This document shows, one piece after another, positions 47,536 through 56,958 of a stretch of 64,000 nucleotides of DNA. The translations under genes and the position numbers were made by a program. The notes below the pieces were generated by a model, which saw only the letters and a program-made list of their open reading frames with translations, searched no databases and had not been told where the DNA came from. The DNA is taken from NCBI GenBank assembly GCA_034509735.1, contig JACGWO010000007.1:27804046-27868045 (forward strand). Reading direction: 5' to 3'. Source of the DNA: Sesamum alatum (Eukaryota > Streptophyta > Magnoliopsida > Lamiales > Pedaliaceae). Numbering within the stretch: the first letter of the stretch is position 1; the number at the start of each line of letters is the position of its first letter.

Positions 47536-50500
47536 TGAAAGAATCGGGTACGGCCCGGGAATGCAACGGAAGCGTAAAAACGTGAAATTAAAGCATAATA
47601 TAAAACGGGTTCAAAGGGGTGTTCCCTTTGAAGTTCCCGGGCGTTTGGTGTTTGTCATAGCATAAATTAAGAAGGACAAGATGCTGGACATGTGGCTAAA
47701 GGAAGAAAACAAAAAGATACATGAAAATGTAAAGAAAATCTACCTTTTTGTTTACTACACGTATAACCGGTACGTGCGTTGTTTCCTTTCCGTGTCTCCT
47801 TCCGTTCACTTGAGAATTCAATGTAGAACTCCTCTAATTTGTCCACACCACACTATGGAAGAGTGTATCCCCTAATCTATTGCTAGATAGAAGTATAGAA
47901 AAGAAGAAGAAACACTTCGAAAACAACATTATTGATTAGTGCTTTTGGAATGTTTTAGTTTAAAGCTTTCCAAAAGATATAAACACAAGAAGGAGAGATT
48001 TTCAGAGATTTTTGGAGAGTTTTTGAGGGAAAAAATTCGTGCAAGCTAGTACCATACCAGTTATGTGAATGATTTTGTGTATGTAGAGTTGTTGAATTCA
48101 AAATTCAACTTCTCTTGTCAACTTCCAAAGTAACCTACATGCACACACCATTATCTACATAATCATGCATCATTATAGCAAATAAAACCACCCACCAAAC
48201 CATATAAAGGCTGGTCACATGTGCCTCACATGTGGAAGATTTTAATTCTTCCTTCACTTGCTATATATTGAATTTTTTCATGGACTAGGACTACTAGTCT
48301 TGGACTTTTATTTAATCTAATTAAATTAAGTCCAAACAAAGTCAATTAGGCATTAATTAATCCAATTAATCACAATCCAATTGAAGCCCATAAGTTTATT
48401 TAATCCAATTAAATAAACATAAGTCCGAACTCTAATTAATTGATCCAATCAATTAATTAATCCAAACTCGATAAATTAATCCAATTAACTTAAAGGTTCT
48501 ACGTCCAAAAATTAACTAATCCAATTAATTAATTCTTGGACCATCCATCAAATGGATTTTCCAATAAATGATCCAATCATTTATTTTTCTCCTTGAATTA
48601 ATTTAATCCAATTAAATTAATTCGCTTATTCTAGAATTAATTCCAAATTAATTCTCCCAATTCCATAGTGATTTGTGTGTGACTCTTTAGGTTCACCCTC
48701 AGCTAGACTTGGGCTTGTGTCCAACACAATGGGTTAATTAAATCCAATTTAATTAACTTTTTTCCAATTAACCATTAATCGGAAAATGCCCGGTACCATG
48801 GTGGCCGTCTAGCAATGGTCCATGGCACTAGAGACTAGGTGAATGTTGGCATGAACATTTAGGCTCTAGAGTTCCACACGAGTATGGTCCTTCCATCATC
48901 CGTCTCCTATTCTAAGTCTAGGGCATGGAATTGGACGTCGGTTCCCATCCTGGACTAGACAACTATGCTCAATAACTCGAGACACGTCTGCTCTATTGAT
49001 CAACGTAGGAAACCATTCCCTACTTGACCAATCGTTGTGGCCATAGACTTAAAGAGCTTAAACCGTCTTAGAGTGCATAGGAGACTCGACTGTCATATAC
49101 TGACAGGTGGCGGATCCTATCTTGGAATCCACCGGTTCTCAATACATATTTCAACTGCACTGGATAAAGCTTATGATGAACGTATCCCAGATACGGACAT
49201 CTCTTGCCAGACCCTAGATACAACCTTCATATGTATGTGACTGCCATGATTCCTCAAGTCCGAGGACTAATCTCGTACTATCAGAGCCGGGAATTCCAAT
49301 CATATCGACCAAGCCTCCAAGGCTTCGATATGACGATTCCCGCAAGTCAGTTTAGCCAGCTAACATTATTGTCAGCTAACCCACTAATATTGCATAGACG
49401 TCCAACGCCTGTCGCCGATGAAACACGACACTCATCCAATGAATGCAATCCTTAGTGCAAGTCTCTGTAGGACCCTCGATGCCCTGTCTTGAGGTCCTTG
49501 ACTTGGAACATTCTAGGCCAACCCTCAGAAGTTGGTTTCATAGCTGCCATCCAATGCGCAGCTCAACTACATGGGTTATCCAATTGGTCTGTGGGCATTT
49601 GTTATGACGTTAAAACATCGTTTAATATAATCAGTAAGAACAACAAACACATTGTGCCATGGATGAATACTTACTATATTCATCTGAAAGATTGTGGATC
49701 GTCCCGGGAAATAGCGCGAATGCGGAAGCGCGGTATAAAATAAAACACAAAAAAAAAAATTAAAACATGGTTTGAATTAATTAAAGGACACATTTAAGGG
49801 GTGCACCCTTGAAGTTTCCCGGGTGTTTGGTGTATCACATGAATTAAAAGCATACAAAAATAATCATGGAGGCCATAGGGATTAAAATTAAAGAGGAACG
49901 AAAAAATTAAATCGGAACCTACCGATTGTCGTTTTCGTCTTCTAACCGGTACTCGCGTTGTTCCCCGATTTGCACCAAATCTCGTGTTTGAGACTCTCCA
50001 AACAGTAACACACAATCCACCCACGTATCTTGCACGTCGTGCTAGCGAACGAACAAGTAATATTTGGAGAGGATGAATTAATCACACGTTATTAATTAAC
50101 GGTATTAATTCTCCTAAGTTCAATTGTTCCAAGAACAAAAGAACAAGAAAAGATATTTTCTTGAGAGAGAGAGAGAGGGGGCGGACGAGTGGGGAGAGAG
50201 GGAGAGCCGAGTGGTGTGTGTATGTGTGTGTTGGAATTTCATCACTTTTCAAATAGTGAGGGGCTAGGACTATTTATAGAGGAGGAGTTTAATCCTCTTT
50301 TAACTCCAACTCTTAGAAGACTATTTTGACTAGAATTTTGACCTAGTCAAAGTAGTATTTGACCTAGTCAAATTAATCCTAGCCATCCATCTCTCCCTTT
50401 CCATCTCAACCATTAATTTAATTTAATGGAATATTCAAAACCTATACCTATTTAAATATTCCAAAGGCCAAATAAATAAATATAATAAATATAAATATTT

Positions 50501-51749
50501 ATTTTAGGCCCATTAAATTAATTTTTCTAATAAATCTAATTTATTAGATTAATCCTTTTTATCAAATAAAAGGAATTAATTCTCCAAGAAAATAAAGGAC
50601 CCGATTAAATCAAATTTAATCATTCCTTTTCTCCAATATTTAATTCTAAGTTAAATAGTTAGTGTGTGTAGATTGTGTGTGGCTCTTTAGGTTCACCTTT
50701 CAACTAGACTTGGTCGGATTCCTAGAATCCGTCCGTTACCATGGGTGGCCATCTAGCAACGGTCCATGGCACTAGAGACTAGGTGAATATTCGGGGATGA
50801 ACATTTAGGCTCTAACAGTACACTCGTCCTTCTATCTACGGTCTCACCACTTAGGGTCTAGGGCACGGAAAATACAGATACCCATTTTGGACCTAAGTGT
50901 CGGTCTGTCCTTACTAAACGCCGAAAGGGAAACCTTCCCTTCTGTTCAGTTACTGTGGCCACAGATTTTAGGGACAAGACACAGAGCATACGTGAGACTC
51001 AACTGTCAATGCCTTCGACAGGAGACAGATCATTTCTTGGAAACTACTGTCACTTTGCACACCAGAGCTGCACTAGACATGGCTTATGACTACTCAAGTG
51101 CTTCTCGGCAATCTCTTACCATATCTAAGATACAGACCTGATATACAGGTAAACTCAGTAGTTCCTCAAGTCAAAGGACTTGACCTATACCATTGGAACC
51201 GAGAACATACATCATACCTAGCCGACCCTACTCAAGGTCCTCCGTAAGACGGTTCCCGCGAGTCACCTCAGTCAGCTGCTCCCTAGAAGGCTAACCCACT
51301 AACACTGCTTAGACGACCCTCGTCCCCTGTCAATGAAATACGACAGCAGATGCTTAGTGCAAGTCTCAAGGGGAATCTCGGTACCCATTTTCGAGATTCC
51401 TTGACTTGGAGATTTCCGGACTGATTCGGCGGGACTGATTTCATGGACCTACCTCCAAGCGTAGTCCCAGTCCCCGAAACATGTTTTCAGCCCGTGGGCT
51501 TTGTTCGCGTAGTGAACAGATACGTAATGCAGATTGAAGTGAACGCAAACAAAGTAATGCCAAATGAATTCACTTCTTTATTCGTTAATAAATTTATCAA
51601 AACACTGAAATTGTCTAGACATAGGTTACATTCTGCCCGCCAAGATTGGCTATATGGTCACCTATTCTAACATCATCAAGTCAATAAAGATTGCTAAATA
51701 GTACCCAAAATCGCCAATCCAATTGGCTTTCTAGTCACCTATTCCAACA
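47536..51749 (-). repeat. 5' LTR of element 3 (subfamily C), split by a solo LTR
   Basis: Pieces 47536-49684 and 51678-51749 join to a complete LTR matching 41177-43395. The joined end reads CATCAAGTCAATAAAGATTG as in the intact copy. The shared core is at 48790-48845. Confidence 0.92.
49685..51672 (-). mobile_element. solo LTR (subfamily B, 1988 bp), layer 3 of the nest
   Basis: It starts TGAAAGATTGTGGATCGTCC and ends CACCTATTCTAACA, flanked by TCATC at 49680-49684 and 51673-51677. Comparison with the uninterrupted LTR at 41177-43395 shows the empty site. It has the same subfamily and length as the LTR of element 1. The shared core is at 50736-50790. Confidence 0.94.
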
Positions 51750-51754
51750 CATAC

Positions 51755-52200
51755 GAACAAGTTTGTAGTCAAGTGTTGTTGATCGAACCATTGCCTTTTG
51801 TGTCAAAGGCATATTCTATGTTACTTAAAATAGAGAAACAGATGCAATGCAATGTAGGCAGTCTGTAACACGATGGTAATGCTGCTTATCAAGTGAGATC
51901 CTTTAATGAGAGGAAGGACCTGGTGTCTAAGAGTGATTTCAAGAAGAAACTGTATGTGGAAGCGGTCGCTCATCTGTGACAATTGTCAAAAACCTGGTCA
52001 CTCTAAGGAGACCTGCTTCAAGATTTATGTTGTACCAGAGGTACAAAGGATCTGTCTAACAAGAGAAAGAAAGAAGCTAGAAGAGGCCGTGGTTTTTCAG
52101 GTGCTGTTAGTGAAACAAAATTTGATGTACAGGGATATGGATCAGGCATTACAGATGTCATAAGATTAGAGTTGCAGTCTAAACTTAGATCGAAATTAAA
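51755..52200 (+). pseudogene. Gag (C-terminal part, zinc knuckle) of the layer 1 copia element
   Basis: Gag resumes right after the CATAC duplication with EQVCSQVLLIEPLPFVSKAY. A zinc knuckle CDNCQKPGHSKETC at about 51975-52020 has the correct C-x2-C-x4-H-x4-C spacing. A stop and frameshifts precede and follow it. Confidence 0.85.
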
Positions 52201-52319
52201 GAGGCTAATGCAGGACGAGATGCCAATGGATCCACTGACCGGTAAACTTTACTTAAGTGGACGAATTTGCAGATTTTGTAGGTATGAGTGGTTTTCTTGC
52301 AAATATAATTCCTAGTTCA

Positions 52320-53640
52320 TAGATTGTGGATAATGGTCCTACAAGCCACATATGTGGTAATCTTAATCTATTCACTCAATATTCCAAACTGACTCAAAAA
52401 ATGACCATACACCTTCCAAATGGAGCAACACAATCCATCTTGCACATTGGTCCATCCAGTTATCACATGACTTTCACTCTCACACGACTACTTCACATAC
52501 CTAATTTTTGTGTCAATCTTAAATTAGTACCACAACTACGCAAATCTCTACCCTTAAGAGTTGAATTTCTGAGTTCTCAATGTGTATTGCAGGACCAGAG
52601 GAATGACAAAGTATTGGTAATGTGGAAGGTTGTAGAGAATCTCTACATCCTAGATGCCACATCTTTTTCTGTGGCAAAACACACTCAATCCGCTTCAACT
52701 ATTTTCACTTCAGTTTGTAGTCCTTCCGCTCTCGTAGATTGTAACAATGTGTGGTATAATAGGCTTGGTCACTTATCCATGAATGCCTTGCAACATATTA
52801 CTTCTATTTTGAATAAAGTTGATTCAAATATTCCGCTTTGTGAGGTCTGTCCATTGGCCAAGCATCATCAGCTTAATTTTCCTCTTAGTGAAAACGTACT
52901 AAATCCATCTTTGATCTCATTCATGTGGACATTCGGGGTCGTTATAGACAATATACAGTATCTGGGTGTCAATTTGTTCTCACTATCTTTGATGATTATA
53001 GTAGGGGAATGTGGACCTATCTCATGCGTCACAAGACTCAAACATTTCACATTATGCAAAATTTCTGAAATCTTGTTTATGATCAGTTTATTAAGGATGT
53101 CAAGATTATACGGATGGACAATGGATCCGAATTTCTTAGTACTCTATTTCAATCCTTCTTCGCCAACCAAGGCATCATTCATCAACGTAGTTGGACATAT
53201 ACTCCTCAACAAAAATGGGGTTATCGAACGCAAGCATAGACATCTTCTCCAAGTTGCTAGGTCTATCATGATCCAAGCTTCTCTTCCTAGAAAATTTTGG
53301 GGGGATGCCATTTTCACTTCCACTTACCTCATCAATAGAACCCCATCATCAATTCTAAACTGGAAAACTCCATTTGAACTATTATATGACAGACCACCAT
53401 CCTACGACCATCTTTGAATTTTTGGACGTTTGTGTTTCACTATCAACTTAGATCCTCAAAGTTCCAAATTTGATAATCGTGCATCCAAACGTGTTCTCCT
53501 TGGTTATGCTCATAATCAGAAGGGCTATAAGGTGTATGAGAGAGTCTTGCATATCCTTTGTATCTCATGATGTTACCTCTCATGAATATATCTTTCCTTT
53601 TGCTAGCATGCCCAACAGTCTTTCTCACCGTACTTTACCT
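52320..53640 (+). pseudogene. protease remnant and integrase of the layer 1 copia element
   Basis: The open frame from 52326 begins in the protease active-site region as VDNGPTSHICGNLNLF; the family has D-S/T-G, so the catalytic triad is changed to DNG. Then come VWYNRLGHLSMNALQHI and LCEVCPLAKHHQLNF (zinc-binding pre-integrase, about 52750-52880). Integrase core follows in shifted frames: FDDYSRGMWTYLM (about 52990), MDNGSEFL-like text near 53115, and NGVIERKHRHLLQVARSIM near 53215 with the catalytic Glu. The C-terminal part runs to about 53540 (ASKRVLLGYAHNQKGYKVYE). Confidence 0.85.
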
Positions 53641-54840
53641 ATCATTCCTCTGGATGCAAACACTAATACAGAGTTGCAACCTTCCACTTTTGTTCCAGGA
53701 TCCTCCGTCCTTCCAGACCATCAAACTTATCCCTTTGAAAATCATTGCTCAATTCCCCCACCTCGCAGATCACAACGTTCTCACACCAAACCTATGTGGC
53801 TTGAGGATTTTGTTTGTACCATATCTCATGACAATCCCTTACCTCAACTCACCACTTTCAGTCCCGCATATATGTGTTTTGTAGCATCGTTATCTCTTTT
53901 GCAGGAACCACGGAATTATAAGCAAGCCTACTCATGCTCACTGGGTGGATGCTATGAAACTGGACATCTTAGCTTTGGAAAACAATGACACCTGGGATGT
54001 GGTTACTCTACTTGAAGGGAAACGGGCAATTGGTTAAATGGGTGTTCAAGGTGAAGTTGAAGGTTGATGGTTCCGTCGAGCGTTATAAGGCAAAGCTCGT
54101 TGCCAAGGGCTATAACCAAATCAAGGGGGTGGATTTTACTGAGAGTTTCTCATTTATTGCTAAGGCTATTACTATGAGACTGTTCTTGGCTATTGTTGTG
54201 GCTTATCAGTGGCCTATTCGCCAAATAGACATCAACAATGCCTTCTTGCAGGGCCATTTGCAAGAGGAGATAGACATGGTTGCTCCCGAGGGCTACACTG
54301 TTGCCCCTGGCCATGTTCGTCGGCATAAACGATCTCTCTATGGGCTAAAAACAAGCTTCACGTCAGTGGAATAAAGAGTTTACTTAGCAGGCTGGAACAG
54401 TTTGGCTTCATTCAATCAACACATGACCACTGTTTGTTTATGAAAGATGTTGATGGTGGTTTCATAGGGCTCCTTGTCTACGTCAATGACGTGCTTATTA
54501 CAGCACCTTCGGAGGCCTTCATCTGTGCGGTTAAGGATTATCTTCATGGTGTTTTCACTAATTAAGACCTTGGTCTTGCATAGTATTTCTTGGGACTTCA
54601 GATTGCTCGCTCCATTCATGGGACTTTACTCACTCAGTCCAAGTATATTTCATACATTATCATTGATTGTGGCCTTCATAATTCAAAGCTTGTTGCTATC
54701 CCTTTACCCCAGGGAGTTAAAATGCAGGTCGTTGTTGATGGTTTTCTCCCTGATCCTGAGCCGTATCGTCGGCTTGTTCGCTGGTTACTCTATCTCGATT
54801 TCACACGTCCTGATATTTCCCACGGCGTGCAGTAGCTTAG
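53640..54840 (+). pseudogene. reverse transcriptase of the layer 1 copia element
   Basis: A linker with PPRRSQRSHTKPMWLEDFVC (53757-53816) is followed by KWVFKVKLKVDGSVERYKAK (from about 54037), GYNQIKGVDFTESFS, and RQIDINNAFLQGHLQEEIDM (RT core, first catalytic Asp). The second motif reads VYVNDVLI at about 54477-54500 where the family has YVDD, so a catalytic Asp is replaced by Asn. A stop at 54372 and further shifts also disrupt it. Confidence 0.85.
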
Positions 54841-55527
54841 TTCTCCAGCGCCCTTGTCACGGGTATTGGAATGCTGCCCTCCATGTAGTCTGCTACTTGA
54901 AGGGCACTCCTTCTCTTGGCCTCTTCTTGCCCGTGTCTAATTCTTTTCATCTCATGGCCTATTGTGACGCTGATTGGGGCTCATATGTCGACTCTAGTCG
55001 TTCGCTCATGGGGTTTTGCGTTTTTCCTTGGTGGTGCCCTCCTCTTATGGAAAACTAAGAAGCAATGTACAATGTCCCGCTCCTTTGCAAAGGCTGAATA
55101 TCGGAGCATGGGAGCCACAGTGTGTGAGTTGAAGTGGATCTCCTACCTTCTTCATGACCTTAAGATTTTTGTCGCGCTTCCTGTCGCCATGCATTGTGAC
55201 AATCAGGCTGCTATGCATGTCATGGCCAATCCTGTTTTTCACGAACGGACCAAACATTTGGATATCGACTGCCACATTATCCGGGATTGCTACAAACATG
55301 GCTTCATCGATCGCTCTTACATCCATAGTCGCGAGCAGCTCGCTGATCTTTTCACTAAGACACTACCTGGTTCCCACTTTGCTTCTCTAGTGTGCAAGTT
55401 GGGCTGTCCTCTGGTTTGCCAAGTCCAACTTGTGGGCAGGGTGTTGGAAATGGTTGTGCTAATGGTGATCTTCTTGTGGAAATTGCTACCTTTCACAACA
55501 TATGGAACCAGGCTGAAAGGCTTATGA
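54840..55527 (+). pseudogene. RNase H of the layer 1 copia element
   Basis: In two frames it shows AYCDADWGSYVDSSRSLMGF (54957-55020), CTMSRSFAKAEYRSMGATVC (about 55067), PVAMHCDNQAAMHVMANPVF, HERTKHLDIDCHIIRD and SREQLADLFTKTLPGSHF. The acidic active-site residues are present. A frameshift near 55015 separates the first motif from the rest. The frame runs into the 3' LTR, which starts at 55442. Confidence 0.85.
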
Positions 55528-55788
55528 AGAAGAAGCGTGTTTTCACAAATGCGCCTATTTTTTGGTGTTTGCTCTTCTCACCTGGCAGCTGACATGGAGT
55601 TAGTTAGCTGATTTGTTAGTTAGTTAGTCAAAGATATTTTTATTTTTCCCACCTAATTGAGCTGTATTTAAGGGACGTCCTTCTTCCCAATTGAACAGAA
55701 TAAAGAGAAATATTTTACTAGAAAGCACTGAGCACAATTCATGGCTTTCTGCACTAGATCTAGTTTTCAATTGCTCTACGTTTCAACA
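55442..55788 (+). repeat. 3' LTR of the layer 1 copia element (347 bp)
   Basis: It matches 40161-40518 from TGGAAATGG to TTTCAACA, with the shared internal text GGAGTTAGTTAGCTGATTT and AAGGGACGTCCT (near the presumed promoter). GCTCT follows at 55789-55793. Confidence 0.9.
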
Positions 55789-55793
55789 GCTCT

Positions 55794-56200
55794 TTCTACT
55801 TTTTCTTAGTTCAAAATCCTATTTTCCATTTTTCGAATTGAAGTAGAAGAACTACGTAGATAGAATATTCTTTTCAATACTTTGCTCCCACATGAGAATT
55901 GAATGGAAATTTTCTTGAATTTCTTTTGTCTTCAAAGAAGTACTTTTGTTGGCACGATGTTATTTGAAAAATTAATAAAATCTACCTTTGTATGATAGGT
56001 TGTGCACTGCTCTCAGGTAGCCGCATTAGTGCATCTTGCTCCATTGCTTGTACTTCAATGCGCATTATCAAGGTCTCAAGAGATGTTTCCTTTCGACCTT
56101 TTGCTTGTGCACATAGTTTTTCTCAAATTCCTCTCACGAAGGTGGAAGTTTGTCAATTATGGTACAAACAACAAAATTGATACGGGTAAAGATATAACAT
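55794..56200 (-). pseudogene. old decayed copia (layer 0), upstream part with a gag fragment
   Basis: On the minus strand, the part next to the break gives ELRKSRK (about 55796-55820), which joins the RARVKEYF text at 40155 across the GCTCT duplication, apart from a one-base shift. Further right (about 56020-56160) the text DKLPPS, EEFEKNYVHKQKVERKHLL and EVQAMEQDALMR matches the copia Gag segment KLPPSWK-F-K-L-HK. Integrase is missing between them, so this copy had an internal deletion. Confidence 0.6.
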
Positions 56201-56570
56201 AAGTTTATATATTACGTAAAAGGGTTAAATTATGTTTCCCTGTGTACTATAAAGATGGTATAAGAAATAGTTCCCCTCTACTATATATTAAAATCTTCGA
56301 ATACAGCTGATTTGAAAAATTCTATCTAATTGGACGCAAATAGTCTTATACCTTTTTTGTCTTTTTATTTCTAATAGCCTTATGCTTTTTTTTTCTCCGA
56401 GCGAACGCATAAAATTTATTAAAATCTAGGTTGAGAAAAAAGTACACTGAAGGCCACATCGATTGAAACTGGCTAACTCTAGAATCCTAGCATACTAAGC
56501 AAACCTAATAGCTTATGCCTTAATATGTTATAAAAATAAACTCATTTCTTATTATAGTTTATAAGCATTT
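56201..56570. other. intergenic stretch left of the gypsy element
   Basis: AT-rich with GGGTTAAATTATG-like text at 56230 that resembles MITE ends seen at 36690 and 37324, but no partner end was found. No gene seen. Confidence 0.45.
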
Positions 56571-56575
56571 TGCCC

Positions 56576-56958
56576 TGATGGTGTAAGATTTTGGAGATTG
56601 TTGATCTAAGCGCGGTGAGTCGAAACGACGTCGCGAGGCAAACAACTCTTATAAACTCTTCCAAAAGTAGGAAGAGTAAACTTATATAAATGAATGAGAG
56701 ATCCTTTTACAAAGGATTTCACCCCCTATTTATAGTAAATTACATGGGGTGAAAGTACAATATCGTCCCTCAACCGCCTTCAATCCAACGGCCTAGATTT
56801 AATTGCTAGGGGTGCCTTGGTAATTTGGCATCACCCCACTACTTCTATAACTACCTCTAATAACCGCCGCTAACTTTCACTGATGGCATACTGGTAAATA
56901 ATTGTACACTTTGGGGTATTTTGGTAATTTCGCTAAGCTAATGTATTTTACTCCATCA
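56576..56958 (-). repeat. 3' LTR of the gypsy element (383 bp)
   Basis: A direct repeat of 61670-62051 with few differences, sharing CGAAACGACGTCGCGAGGCA. On the minus strand it is preceded by a purine-rich GTTGGGGGGCTGC tract (56959-56972). Confidence 0.92.

Larger units (their letters stand above)
41177..51749 (-). mobile_element. Ty1/copia LTR retrotransposon (element 3, layer 2), minus strand
   Basis: The 3' LTR is 41177-43395, the internal region is 43396-47535 and the 5' LTR is 47536-51749 (itself split by a solo LTR). The flanking duplication CATAC is at 41172-41176 and 51750-51754. The LTRs are 2219 and, without the nested insert, 2221 bases long and look roughly 95 percent alike. 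The internal region is only 4.1 kb: most of integrase and all of RT are deleted. It belongs to the same superfamily as elements 1 and 2 (LTR subfamily C). Confidence 0.94.
40161..55788 (+). mobile_element. Ty1/copia LTR retrotransposon (layer 1), plus strand, split by element 3
   Basis: Short LTRs (40161-40518 and 55442-55788) bracket the element, flanked by the 5-bp duplication GCTCT at 40156-40160 and 55789-55793. The internal region is interrupted at 41176 by element 3 (41177-51749) and resumes at 51755. Without the insertion the element is about 5.05 kb. Domain order gag, zinc knuckle, protease, integrase, RT, RNase H and the short LTRs with a TGGTATCAAAG primer site fit the Retrofit/Tork-like plant copia group. 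Several catalytic residues are lost. Confidence 0.93.

Noticed and set aside
40161..55788. Possibility that the plus-strand element is an endogenous pararetrovirus or host gene
   Set aside because: Paired LTRs, PBS, target duplication and the order integrase before RT identify it as Ty1/copia.
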